From NCBI RefSeq assembly GCF_010389155.1, contig NC_057761.1, positions 19,656,501 to 19,720,500 on the forward strand: DNA of 64,000 nt, read 5' to 3'. The DNA comes from Erigeron canadensis (lineage: Eukaryota > Streptophyta > Magnoliopsida > Asterales > Asteraceae). Numbering within the stretch: the stretch's first letter is position 1; each line of letters opens with the position of its first letter. Below the pieces are notes generated by a model. The model did not search any database and had not been told where the DNA came from. It saw nothing but the letters and a program-made list of their open reading frames with translations. The position numbers were made by a program, and so were the translations under genes. Below are positions 16,408 to 28,623 of the stretch, piece after piece.

Positions 16408-19400
16408 CTACTCCCACACGGATTCTTGTTTTGCTTTTATGAGTGCCTTATCTTTTTGTCTCTCGGACTTCATTAGCTCTTGATCGATCAGCTGAATGAA
16501 TCTTGGATTGTTTGAAGTCCTTGAGCAATATTTTCTTAATTTAACAAGAAATCCAGAGGGAGCAGTGGAAATTTCACTGGTCCTGAAGAAGAGCTCATGA
16601 CCATGAACATTCGTGAAGCAAAAGCCTCCCAAATCTTCACTGTACAACCCTTCCACAAATAGCAGTCTTGAAGGCATGCGAAGGTTGAGTGATGATTCCT
16701 CCCCAATATCAGATTTTTGTAAAGCTCTAAGCATGGTGGGGAGAGAGGACGTAACCTGACCAGAAGCTGTCCTCTTGACACCACTTCTGGGTTGCTGAGG
16801 GGGAGGAGAATATGGATGTCTGGCAGCGCTGAGCAAGGAGTCTCCAACTTTGTACTTCTTTTCCATCCTCCTTATCTGCTTGATTTGATCACCAGCCATC
16901 TTTAGGAGTGGATCAAAGACCGGTGTTTTGTTGTCTTTGATGAGCTTATAGATCTCGATCCACTCAGAGGGTCCAAGAGTGTCAGATTTGACATTCTTAA
17001 GAGTGAAAATCCTGGGCACACCTTTCCTCTGAACTTGAAGGTTCATTCCTTGCTGAGTAAGAGCAGGCTTGATCCACATGATCTCTTCTTTTCTTTGCCT
17101 TACCTCTCTTGAAGTAAGATAGGCTTGGCGTGCTTCTTCAAGCTTCTTCTCCTTACTCGCAAAGAATTCAAGTTCTTTCTTTTTCAGGGCTTCCAAGCCA
17201 CCAGACTGCTCGGCTAACCTTTTAGTTTCATCATCAGCACCCTCAAGTTCCTCATTGACAATCAGCTCACTTATCAGTTTCCGAGATAGTTCTTCTTGAA
17301 TTTTCTTTTTCCTCAACTCTTCTTGGATGACTATCTCAGTGGGAGTGAGTTCAGCAGATGCTTTTGAAGAAGTCTTGGGAAGAGCACCAGACATGAGCTT
17401 GTCTTTCTGTGCAGTTGCTGAGATGGGAACCTTAGGTGGTTTGCCTTGAGTTACTGCTACTGCTTTTCCTTTATCAGCATATATCTTTACAAGGGCAGCA
17501 TGAAACTCATCAGTTGGTTTGAAAGAGGACACATTTATTGGCCTCGCTGGCACAACTTCAGCGGGCTTTGCAATTTCTTCTTCAGCTTGCTCCCCCTCAA
17601 CACTTGCTGCCTGTACACTGACCTTTGCAGCGAGGGGGACACTTTCAGCAGTTGGGGTCTCCTCATTGATCGCAGTTTTCTCCCCCTTGGAAGTAGCTGG
17701 AGTACTTGCTACTTCCACTTTATCTTTTTTGAGGAGACCCATCATCTCCTTCATCATTTGTTTGAGGTCAGAGACCTCCTTTTCAAGCTTGCGTTGGGTG
17801 CTGATGGATTCATCTATCCTTAGCTTATCAGGAGCCGATGAGGAGAAGTTTAGAGAAGATTTGAGAGAGGCTATCTCATTTGTGAGAGTTGAGAGGAAAT
17901 TGTTCTGACTTTTGGAAAAAGAGTTGATTGAATTTTGAAGATGATTGAGATGAGCAGTGAAGAGAATATTTGATTGGGAGAGTTGTTGAAGAGAAGAGAG
18001 AAGGGCAGTGCTTTTAGTGGCCGTCGCTGACTTAGCAATTTGTTCTTTAAGTTTGTTCAGCGAGGCAGAGATAGAGGAGTTTGAGACACTAACTCGATTC
18101 ATACTTGCATTTAAAAGAGTTTGATTTTGCTTGAAGAGTCTTTCATTTGAGGCAGTGTGTCGCTGCTGAGCCTTAATCATTCTGATAATCACATCTTTCT
18201 ACTCTGTCAGCCCATCATTAAGATTGTCACTGCTATGCACCAAGTATTGAAAATTTGTATGCGCTTCTAGATGTACTTGGGCAACCTGATCAACCAACCA
18301 TGCATACAAGTACCCATGCCTATTTCCTTGACTTTGACACACCTATATTCTCCTTAACAGTTCTTGCAATTGATATGTTTCAACATAATCAAGCCTAGGC
18401 AAATCAACTGCAGTGTACATCCTTTCAGCATCGTCAAGATCTGACATCCTTAGAGTTCTTAGAGAAACTGGGTACTTGGAGCAAGGAGTGCCAAAGAAAT
18501 CTGGATGATGCATAGGGGGTACTTCCATGATCACTTCATCATCCAATTCTTCCACTTCAACATACACTCCCGGCCTAATGCGTTGATTCTTGCATAGCTC
18601 CTTCCTTCTATGCAATTCTTCATTATTAAGCTCAGTCTTAAACTCTCCAAAGTGTCCCACAGGTTCAAAAATTGTTGTGGGCCTTGGAGAATAAGAAGGA
18701 GGAAGGGGCATGTCAGCAAGCATCTCGGGCATCTCTTCATTATTTTGAGGTTCACCAATCATGATATAGCCCATATCACCTTCCAGAAATTCACCTACAA
18801 CCACTTCTTCTTCACTCTCTTCAGCGGCAGCGAGTGTAACTTCAGCTTGTGAATCTTGTGGATCAAACTCGCTGCCATACTCGTCTTCCATTTCAAAGTC
18901 TGCAAAAAAGTTAGTCTCGGTCCCTGCACAAACAGTTTCCAAGACATTCATAGAGTTTGGGGAAAGGGAACCTGGTGCCTCAACCTCAGTGTGTTGTTGC
19001 ACTAAGGTATCATCGGCCGTAGAGGGTATTGACTCTAGCATCACCTGTGATCTAGCTGCTGTCAACAACTCAGAAGGTATTTGAGAAGAAGGGGGAATGT
19101 TTATTTGGGGTGGATTTGGACTTAGACCTCTAGTGGGTTGGGGTGACCCAATATCTTCACCAACCTCTCCTACAGAAATTTGAGGTGGCTGCTTGCTGCT
19201 CCCATTTAACTCGTCAACAGCCTGTTGGGAGGCTGCTGATGGGGTGGCTTGGGTACTAGTGTCCTTGGGCGTAGAGGACATCCTACCCTTTGGTTTGCCC
19301 TTTGTATTACTCCGCTTTCGTTTTGGGACGACAGCGGAGGGTGAAGATTGAATATCTTGAGTTGAGGATGCTGCCTTAGATTTTGTTTTGGCTTGTTTGG

Positions 19401-20442
19401 AGGCGTTGGAGGTCGCTGGGGGGTTTTCCAGCGAACCAGCCTCCGAAGGCATTTGGGTATCCACAGCGACCGTATCAGCCACTTCATCAGAAAGAAGTGC
19501 TACCTCCCAGTCGCTGTCTTTGGGGTATAGAGAGGAGTTTAAAGAAAATAATACCTCTTTCATATAAGAGGTGAGCCTTGCAACAAGATGTTCAGCTGGC
19601 TGCTTGTATATGTTGTTCCCAACCCTTGCAATTGGGATAGTTGAAGCGTCAGGCAGCGAGTAGGCATCACCGAGTGCTTCCTTGAAAATCACTGAGAATA
19701 GTCTGACAAAAGGTACTGTATGTGACCTATTGTTCTTGGAGATCTTGTTCTTCATGTCATTGAAGATCAGCAACCCAAAATCAACAAACCTCCCTTCTGC
19801 AAGCGCATGAATCATAGGCATAGAAGTAGTGGATGCCTGATTGTAAGACCCAGAATTTCCACCCATACATTGAATTACATGAGTAAAAAGAACTCTCCAA
19901 ATCCCTGAAAGATTTTGCTTAAGAGGATTGTTGGGGATCGTGGACGGAGGGTTCTTTAGATTATAGTTATACCCAATCGACGGCAGCCAAGCTTTCCATT
20001 CACTTTCAGTAGCAGGCTCCACAAAGTTATTTTCATCGGTTTCTTGAGGAAACCCAAAAATTTGGCGAAGGGACGCCGGAGTGATAGTGATAGTTTTCGT
20101 CCCTTCTCGAACAGTACCCACAATCGACTGGGTGAACTCATCATAGTTGCATGTCCACCAGAATTCACGAAGAAGATGAACATAAATCTTCTCCGGATCT
20201 GCCATTATACAAAGACTGGCAGGGGAAGCATGGATAAAATCCAGCATAGGCTTATATCCTTTTGTACTTTTCGGTACATCAGACGAGCCGAGATGGTTAT
20301 TAGGCTTAACAACCATCTCAGAAGCAATGAATGAGATCTTAGAAGATTTTACAATGTTAGAAGATGGAGAGAAAGAAGAGGAATTTAGATAAGATTTTTG
20401 AGTGGCGGCGGAAGCAGATGGAGTTTCAGATGATGAAGCCAT
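16408..20442 (-). pseudogene. Copia-1 accessory gene, left copy (about 1,344 codons, two in-frame TAG)
   Basis: This reading frame lies downstream of pol and is not gag, pol or RNase H. It starts ATGGCTTCATC (20442) in good plant context and stays in one frame to 16408. It is interrupted only by TAG at 18343-18345 and 18199-18201, where the right-arm copy has CAG. Residues about 40-300 form a globular region (ADPEKIYVHLLREFWW, ITPASLRQIFGFPQETDENN, LFTHVIQCMGGNSG) resembling the 'putative plant transposon protein' domain found in accessory ORFs of plant LTR elements. Next come a Pro/Ser-rich and acidic linker, then long Lys/Glu and Leu-rich coiled-coil segments (IQEELRKKKIQEELSRKL), then a C-terminal region ending KAKQESVWE. 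I see no catalytic motif, signal peptide or membrane segment. Function unknown. Confidence 0.8.
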
Positions 20443-20660
20443 TTTTTATTTTTGTAATGAGATATGAAGATGCAAAGAACAAAGGAAGTAGAAATTAAGA
20501 TTTAGAGGAGATAGACAGTTTGAGAGATTTTGAGAGATTGGAAAGGAGATGAATAGTTGAAAGAAAGCGTGAAAATGAAAGTATGAGTATGAGTTTGTAT
20601 ATATAGGGTGTGGTGATGGAATATGATTGGTCAAAAAGGAAAAGACAAAAGAAAGTCTTT
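20443..20660 (-). promoter_or_regulatory. Internal promoter and 5' leader of the copia-1 accessory gene
   Basis: Reading the minus strand, GACCAATCAT (CCAAT box, about 20626-20632) is followed by CCTATATATAC (TATA box, 20597-20607). A CT-rich leader of about 125-130 nt then leads to the ATG at 20442. The same order and spacing is kept in the right arm (37693-37882). This resembles a cellular-type Pol II promoter inside the element, separate from the LTR promoter. That it is active is inference. Confidence 0.6.
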
Positions 20661-21104
20661 CTCTCTCCTCATTTTCAACATCTATAGTTGTTTTTAACAA
20701 CTGTAAAACTATATATATATATAAAACTTTGTGAGTAACGTTTTAAAAAAATATATTTACAAAACACTTGAGTATGCGCCATATGCGTCTGACAGGGCCA
20801 GACCGTCAGAGGCACAGTCACAGTCTCAAGTGGACAGATGACGTACTCGAGTAAACAAGTGGGTAACTTTTTTTTGTAAAAGTGTATATCATGTGGCACA
20901 AAAGACTGCCACGTTGCCAACATAGTTACATCCGAAATAGTGAGTTTCAGATCTAATCCTATGTTTTATTTAATATGTTTTATTTTATCTAAATAGAACA
21001 TGTCTCAGCGAACCTATCGATAAGGACACGTTTTATATTAGATGTCAGCGAGCATATGACACACATATGGTCGCTGAGATACAGTTTTTGGCAAATTGTC
21101 CGCC
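20661..21104. other. Copia-1 non-coding segment upstream of the accessory promoter
   Basis: No ORF is visible. Three copies of TCAGCGA or its complement occur within 73 bp (21005-21011, 21045-21051, 21071-21077). The right-arm deletion joint maps at 20735/25210. Confidence 0.5.
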
Positions 21105-21510
21105 ATCAACGGATTTTAGAAGTCTTTACCAATAACCGTTTGCTATTGGACTAGATGGAAACTTTTGGCTTTCCATTGCCTTTATTTTGCTTTTTCCCAA
21201 AGCAACAGGGATCAACGGATTTTAGAAGTCTTTACCAATAACCGTTTGCCATTGGACTAGATGGAAACTTTTGGCTTTCCATTGCCTTTATTTTGCTTTT
21301 TCCCAAAGCAACAGGGATCAATGGATTTTAGAAGTCTTTACCAATAACCGTTTGCTATTGGACTAGATGGAAACTTTTGGCTTTCCATTGCCTTTATTTT
21401 GCTTTTTCCCAAAGCAACAGGGATCAATGGATTTTAGAAGTCTTTACCAATAACCGTTTGCTATTGGACTAGATGGAAACTTTTGGCTTTCCATTGCCTT
21501 TATTTTGTTT
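21105..21510. repeat. 106-bp tandem repeat, 3.8 copies
   Basis: Units start at 21105, 21211, 21317 and 21423 with exact 106-bp spacing. Each begins ATCAACGGATTTTAGAAG or ATCAATGGATTTTAGAAG. The last unit is cut near 21510. Units differ by very few bases, so the expansion is recent. They sit between pol and the accessory promoter. Confidence 0.95.
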
Positions 21511-21569
21511 AGCAAGCAAGACAAACTTAAACTTGCTGACTCAATTTAAGCTTACAAATGATGTGTAAG

Positions 21570-24500
21570 TTAAGTAGCTGAGTCACCATTCAACATTCCC
21601 AACCTACTGACAAGATCTTTAAATCTTTTTTCATCTAAGGGTTTTGTGAAGATGTCAGCGAGTTGATCATCAGTGGGAATGAAATAAATTTCAACATCCC
21701 CTTTCATGACATGGTCACGTATGAAATGATACCTAATGTCTGTGTGTTTGGTCTTGGAATGTTGAACACGATTATGTCTGATAGCAATTGCACTTGTATT
21801 GTCACACATAATGGGGATCTTAGTGTAGTCTAGGTCATAGTCAGCGAGTTGGTGTTTCATCCAGGGGACTTGTGCACAACAACTCGCTGCCGACACATAT
21901 TCTGCTTCAGCAGTGGAGATGGACACTGTATGCTGTTTCTTACTAGACCAACTAGTTAGCCTCCCCCCCAACAGTTGACATGCTCCACTGGTACTCTTTC
22001 GATCTAACATGCAGCCAGCATAGTTAGAATCAGAGTAAGCAACAAGATCAAAATTGGACTCCTTGGGATACCAAAGACCTAAGGTCATAGTACCTTTCAG
22101 GTATTTGAAGATTCGCTTAACAGCGAGAAGATGAGATTCTCTAGGAGATGCTTGATATCTTGCACATAAGCAAGTGGCAAACATGATATCAGGACGACTC
22201 GTTGTAAGATACTTTAGCGAGCCAATCATCCCACGATAGTGAGTGGGGTTCACATGCTTACCATCAGGATCAACATGGAGATTATTGGGAGGAGACATGG
22301 GAGTTGGCTTTGGAGAGATATCAAACATATCAAACTTAGCCAACATGTCTCGAATATACTTTTCGTGATTGATAAAAATACCATCAGCGAGCTAACGTAT
22401 TTGCAAACCAAGAAATAAGGTTAATTCTCCCATCATACTCATTTCAAAATGAGATGACATAAGGGAGCTAAACTTTTTGCACAGTTTAGTGCTTGAGGAT
22501 CCAAAGATAATGTCATCAACATAAATTTGGACATACAGTATATGGGCACCTTTTCGAAAGATGAAAAGAGTGCTGTCAATGGATCCTCGCTGAAAGTTGT
22601 TCGAGAGGAGAAATTCAGAGAGGGTGTCGTACCAAGCCCTAGGGGCTTGTTTAAGACCATATAAAGCCTTATGAAGATGATAGACATGATGTGGCTTGGC
22701 TGGATCTTCAAAACTAGGTGGCTGCTCGACATAGACTTCTTCATCGAGTTTTCCATTTAGGAAGGCACTCTTAACATCCATTTGATAGACCTTGAAGTCT
22801 CGATAAGCAACATGTGCCAAAAATAAGCGTATAGCTTCTAATCTGGCCACTGGAGCAAAGGTTTCATCAAAGTCGACTCCTTCTTCTTGAAGATAACCCT
22901 GTGCAACCAGCCTAGCCTTGTTACGTATAACAACACCGTCTTCATCCATTTTATTTCTATATACCCATTTGGTTCCAATAGGTTCCTTACCAAGTGGTAA
23001 GGGAACCAAAAACCAGACATGTTGTTGTTGAAATTGAGTTAATTCCTCTTGCATGGCAGCGACCCAAGAGGGATCAACCATTGACTCACCAATATTTTTG
23101 GGAGTGATTATTGACAAGAAGTTTACATAAAGACATGTGTTTCTTATCGTTGATCGAGTGACAATACCCTTCTGGGGATCACCAATGACTTGGTGAGCGG
23201 GGTGACTCGCTGTCCACCTAAGTGCAGGAACACTAGAAGAACCTAGTTGAGTATCAGCAGAAGATGGAGTGATGGGGACAACAGGGAGAGGATTGTATGA
23301 CGAGAGGTCAATGGTGACAGTGGGTTCAATGACAGGATGATCAGTTGAGTCATTTGATTGAGTTGAGTTATCAATGATGTTGGAGTCATCAACAGACTCC
23401 ATATCCTCAGCATTTGCTGAGGAATCATGAAACTCATCATCAGCGAGATCATCAGCATGAACATCCTTAGTCAGCGATTTATTGCTGGCTGAGGAGGCCT
23501 GAATTGATCTCAAAATAGGCTCAACTTGCTCAATAGAGTAAACATGAGCAACAACTTGTTCCTCATCAGTACACACTGATGTATCCTGAGATGTCTGCTG
23601 AAAACATTCAGGTAAGGTACAAGGTGCATCGGAAAATGAGTCAGCTTCCTCATTGGAGGGATTAGTGAACTCACTGAATACTTCTTCATAAGAGGAGGAT
23701 TGAATGTCTTTTAAAGCAGATGAACTTTCATCAAAGGTAACATGAATGGATTCATCTACTTTTTGAAGGCGAACATTAAATACCATAAATGTCTTGCTTA
23801 TAGATGAGTATCCTACAAAATAACCATCATCCGCTTTGGGATCAAACTTACCTAGGTGATCCCTATTATTCAAAATGAATACAGGGCATCCAAACACATG
23901 AAAGTATTTAATTTGAGGTTTCTTACCTCTTAATACTTCATATGCTGTCTTATCATGTCTCTTGACAATCAAACAGCGATTCTGGGTGTGACAAGCTGTG
24001 TTAATAGCCTCAGCCCAAAATTTGTTTGGAAGGGAGGACTCACTGAGCATTGTTCTTGCTGCCTCGATAAGTGTTCTATTTCTTCTTTCAGCGATACCAT
24101 TTTGCTCAGGAGTTCTAACAGACGAGAAATTTTGTGAGATCCCTTGATCATCACAAAACGATTTAAGAGTGTGATTTCGGAACTCAGTTCCATGATCGCT
24201 TCTGAGCTCTTTAACCCTTATGCCATTGAGATTTTTCATTTTCTTAATAAAATTTATAATCTCTTCAGCAGCGTCACTCTTGGAGTGAAGGAAGATAGTC
24301 CAAGTGTATCGCGAATATTCATCCACGATAACTAAGGTGTATTTGCTACCTCTTAGACTTTGGACATTTACAGGACCAAAGAGGTCCATGTGAAGGAGAT
24401 GAAAGCATCCTTTGACAGAGTTGGCTTGCTTAGTTTTAAAGGTAGCTCTATAGCCTTTACCTTTTTCACAAGCGCTGCAAAGTCTGTCTTTTTCAAAGGA

Positions 24501-25004
24501 TAGATGAGGAAGACCACGAACCAAGTTTTTCTTAGCTAGTGAATTTATGGTTTTGAAGTTCACATGTGACATACGCTTGTGCCATAACCAATTTAGTTCA
24601 GCAGCTGACTTGGCGAAGAAACAAGTTTCGCTATTAGTTTTGATAGGAGTGAAGTCAACGAGATATACATCTCGTTTTCTGGGAGCAACCAATACGACTT
24701 CCTTGTTAATATTTACAACAGTCCCTTGATGTTTATCAAGAATGACTTTGTATTCAGCGTCACAAAGTTGACTAATGCTTATGAGATTGTGTTTTAATCC
24801 GTTCACATAGGCAACTTTGGAGAATTTGATTAACCCATTTGAGAGGAGACCATAACCTTCAGTTTGTCCAGTGGAATTATCGCCAAACACCACAGTAGGG
24901 CCAGCAGCCTCTACGTAGTTATCCAGCAAGGTCTTTGAGCCAGTCATGTGTTTTGAACATCCACTTTCCAAATACCACACTCCTTTTCCCAGTGAACCCT
25001 GCAA
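21570..25004 (-). pseudogene. Copia-1 pol (protease, integrase, RT, RNase H) with one in-frame TAG
   Basis: Ty1/copia polyprotein of about 1,144 codons in one frame, broken only by TAG at 22392-22394 (QIR*LADG, probably CAG originally). In order: protease motif [13 protein letters not shown] near 24965, where the catalytic Asp of the usual DSG is Glu; GAG-pre-integrase zinc site (WHKRMSHVN...CSAC); integrase core with HMDLFGP (about 24380), SDHGTEF and [13 protein letters not shown]; reverse transcriptase with YVDDIIFGS (about 22510); RNase H with AYSDSNYAG and STAEAEY; and the C-terminal QLADIFTKPLD. It follows gag with a frame change at about 25005-25022. The stop and the Asp-to-Glu change suggest it is inactive. 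This region is absent from the right arm. Confidence 0.93.
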
Positions 25005-25021
25005 GGATAAGACAGAAGGTT

Positions 25022-28000
25022 TTAGTTTGGTCCACTTTCAAACTCACTGACAGGCATGTCAGTAGAATTAAAGATGGGTGCATCAGTGGTAGTGGATGAC
25101 TCAGTGGAAAGAGCTTCCTCAAGAGTGGGATGGTTTCCCAAGTCAGCAAGCATATGAGTTCTATCATTCTCATCAGTGGGCATCATGTTATTCCCATTTT
25201 CTTGAAGAACAACAAAGTTGCTGACAACATTGGGAGCACTAAACTCAACCAACATTGCTGGTCGTCCCCAGGAATTAGAGATGACACTCTGAGAATGAGG
25301 AATCTCAATGCGTTGAGAAGCAACATAGTCAGCTAGGTTAGTTTGATGAGTTCCAATTGAGTTAGTGACAGAACTGGTGTTAATGATGAAAGATTCATCA
25401 AGAGGGCTCTTACTTATCCTGGAAGATGAGACAGGGTCAGATAGTGGGGTACAGGCTGAAGTGTGAGCACTTGTTTGTACAGCCACTTCAGGAGCATCTC
25501 TTGAGCTATTGCAGTCAGTTGCAATATGTCCTCTCATGCCACAGAGATAGCATTTCCTGTTTGAGGAGTTATTTTGTTGATTGCTAAGAAGGAATTCCTT
25601 GAGTTGAGATGACAAGTCATTAACTTGTTGAGCAAGTTCAACAATTTTGGGTCTGAAGAGGTTGAAGCCTTTGTCTTTGCCTTGGACTTAGGCTTTGATT
25701 TTTGCTTGTGAGAATTCCTTGAGAATGGAGGAGGACCCAAGAGAGATTGACCAGTGGGGTCATCTAGACGAGGAGTGGAAGAGGAGGCCGCTTGTGAACC
25801 TCTTAAAATACTCTAGGCTTGTTTCAGATTAGTTTGTGAGGAGGAAGTCATAGGTTGATGAACTCTGCTGGGAGTAATGGACCTAGAAGAACGATTTGGA
25901 GTAGCAGACCACCCTTGCCTGTGAGGGAGATATTCTCCAATAGGAATAGAAAATTGTATCTGCTGAGAGGACAGTTGTCCTCTATTGGGAGTGGAGGATC
26001 TCACTTGCTAATGTGGCAAGTGTCCCCTTTGTGGAGTCACACTCCTTATTTGGTGCTAAGGAACATTTCCTCGCTGAGGAGTAACACTCCTCATTCGTTG
26101 CTGAGGAATGTTTCCTCGCTGAGGAGTTACATTCCTTATTTGTTGCTGAGGAATACACCCTCGCTGAGGAGTGGTTGGTCTGTTGACCGACTGAGGCATC
26201 TTACCTCTTTGAGGAGTTGGGTGTCTCAGAATTGATCAAGGTGGAGATGAATGAGTTGCCTGCTGATGGACAACAGGTTTAGCTTGAGATGAGCTTTCAT
26301 GTTGAAACCTAGCATCTCCAAACCTTACTCGTCTCACCATGAGGCGTTCATGCTGAGATTCCTCAGCATTTTAGACTTTAGAAGGAAAAGAATTAGATGA
26401 GATTGACTGAGGTTGCTGTTTAGTATGATCAGCTCACTGAGGCGTGCTATAGTCATAGGGCACAGCAACGGTACTTCTTTTGAAAGTCTCAGCCATATTC
26501 AAAGTAAGTGGCTGAGGAGCAATGGACTTGTACCCATCACTTGAAATGTCTCCATGAAATGTTTCATTTGGAGAGTATTGAATTTTGCCTTCGTGTGGCA
26601 TCATGCCAACAATAGGCAAATGGGAAAACATGTTGTTAGACGATGAAGATGAGCTAACTATTTTAGCTTCAGAGGAATTTGAAGGGTCGCTGGAGAAAGA
26701 TGTGGAGGATCCAGCGTCCATTTCAGTGTGATAATCATTTCCTTTAACGAAATACCACTTTTTCATTTCCTCAGGAGAAGCAATACCAGATGGTGGGATA
26801 GAGATTTCAGGTTTCACATCATCTTTAAACATGTCAACGAGACAGGCAGCAGATTCAAAATCTCCACCTATCAATGCCTGAACTTGTGCAGGGACTTGTT
26901 CTCTAAGACATTGATGATGAAACTTAGAAGCTTTTGACCAAGAGGTCACAATCTTCTTGAGATTGAGGACTTCAAGCTTAAGTTTTTCATTCTCAAGCTG
27001 AAGCTTTTGAGTCAGCAACTCATGTGACTGAAGTTCTACATGAACATTCTTTAGTCTGTTGAGTTTTGAGTGAACTTCAGCGCGCAGAGTTTCTACAAAC
27101 TGAAGATCACATGACAAGGATTCAAGAATTTTGGTCTTGTCCTCATCAGCAGATGAAAGAAGAGTATGTACCTTTTTGACAGTGACGTTGACCCACTGAC
27201 TTGTTGAGACTTGGTCTTTTGTCAGCGCATCACTATCAGCCAGAGCCATGAGACACATGGTGTCAACATACTCCTCGTCATCGGAGTCATCTGAATCAGC
27301 CCAATCATGCTCTTCAGCAACCAGACCTTTGCCTGGTGTTTTGGCTTCTTCAGTTTCAGCCATTTTGGCTTTGAGCTGATAATACTTGTTCCTGTATTCA
27401 TCAGCAGATTTAGATGAGTTAGTTTTTGGAGCAGCAGGAGTTGGGATAGAAACCCTGCACTCTTTCTGAAAGTGGCCTTTTCTGCCACATTTCCAGCATT
27501 CTTCCTGTGATTTATCCACAGGAGACTTATATGGAGCAACCGACTTACGGTTGTTCCATTTCCTGGAGTACTTCTTTCCAGCGATTAAGGCAAATTCCAC
27601 AAAATCACTGAACATTTCTTGTTTCTCTTCAGCATCAAGCTCTTCAACAAGAGCTTGAAAGGATGCTGGAAGAGCAGAGGTGCTGGCACCATCATTGGAA
27701 TAGATGGGCTCAGTAGAGATGAAAGCAAGAGGGTCAGTTAAAGGGTTTGCAGAAGTGCTAGTCGCAGAACAGGAGCTAGCTTGTCTCCTAGATTCTGCAG
27801 AGGCTCTAATGTTTTGAGCCAAGGCTTTCTCTTCAAATTGAAGAGTGCCAAACAATTCCTCAAGATCCAGTTCTTGAATCTTTTTAGTAGTACGGAGGAT
27901 TTGTCTTAGATTCTGCCATTTGAGAGGGAGAGAATCGATGAACTTGTGGCATACCTCAAAATTGTCATGGGTAATACCAACATTTGTCATGTCATTGAGC

Positions 28001-28506
28001 AACCCTTTGAACCGGGTATATGTGCCCTCGAGACTTTCATCAGGAAGACAAAAGAAATTTTCATAGGCACGTTTTAGGTCAATTTTCTTGGTTTTAATCA
28101 AGTCAGCTGACCCTTCATAAGTGCTCACTAGTCTTTCCTAAACTTCTTTTGAAGTGGGGAATTTAATGACTAGTTTCATCACCTCAGTGGGAAGAGTGGT
28201 GATGATCATATTTTTCAATCTTGAGTCAAGATTGACGAGCTTTCGCTCTTCTTCAGTCCATTGGACTTCTGGCTTTACCAGATCAGTCACAATTTCAGGA
28301 GCATCTGGTGTAGCACCTGGTGTCCTTTGGACATACATGGGTATGTAAGGACCTTCATTTAAGATGGTCATAAGATATGGTTCTACACCCACTATGTGTA
28401 GTAACATTCGTTCCTTCCATGAGCCAAAGTCTTTTGACTCCAATTTTGGAGGAATAGAGACGTAACCAAAGTCACGCGTGTTAACCAGAGTGGGTACAGA
28501 CGACAT
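25022..28506 (-). pseudogene. Copia-1 gag, left copy, with several stops and a frameshift
   Basis: SIRE/Maximus-type gag beginning at ATG 28506 (MSSVPTLVNTRDFGYVSIPP). TAG at 28138-28140 interrupts it in frame; it then continues with the capsid-like region (LIKTKKIDLKRAYENFFCLP). A first zinc knuckle, CWKCGRKGHFQKEC, is near 27455-27500. A coiled coil follows (LENEKLKLEVLNLKK), then an Arg/Gln-rich repeat region (about 25970-26230), then a second knuckle, CYLCGMRGHIATDC, near 25511-25556. Further stops lie between 25800 and 26440, and a frameshift near 25600-25650. Several stops read as CAG to TAG. Many of these lesions are shared with the right arm. Confidence 0.88.
25970..26230 (-). repeat. 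45-bp coding repeat (TPQRG repeats) in gag
   Basis: About six 15-residue units of the type RSVTPQRGNxPQxQ occur in tandem on the minus strand. Units differ by several substitutions. The result is a basic, Gln-rich, probably disordered segment between the two zinc knuckles. The right arm has the same array at about 36590-36850. Confidence 0.8.
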
Positions 28507-28609
28507 CCTTTTTTTTTTTAAAAAAAGAAAATTTTAAGATTTAAATCGTAAAGACAATAATGTAAACACAAGAGGCAAACAGATCTTGTTCCAATAATTT
28601 AGGAACCTG

Positions 28610-28621
28610 GCTCTAATACCA
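28610..28621 (-). other. Copia-1 primer binding site (tRNA-iMet)
   Basis: TGGTATTAGAGC on the minus strand lies two bases inside the 5' LTR. It differs by one base from the usual TGGTATCAGAGC complement of initiator-Met tRNA. Confidence 0.85.
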
Positions 28622-28623
28622 CT

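Larger units (their letters stand above)
12594..27470. repeat. Left arm of a long inverted duplication
   Basis: The sequence from GAGTTGTATTCCCGTGCAAA (12594) onward is found reverse-complemented from 58083 inward, with small differences. Homology runs through the MKK and COG4 fragments, the copia-1 LTR remnant, the accessory ORF and part of gag. It ends at TTCAGAAAGAG (left 27470, right 35656). This arm keeps pol and the tandem repeats (20736-25209) and a 327-bp gag segment (about 26884-27210), both missing from the right arm. The outer boundary shows no clear target duplication. Confidence 0.88.

Noticed and set aside
24910..25024. A 49-nt intron at the copia-1 gag-pol junction (CA|GTGAGT to TGCAG)
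   Set aside because: Too short for a plant intron, and the joined frame does not give the pol protein.
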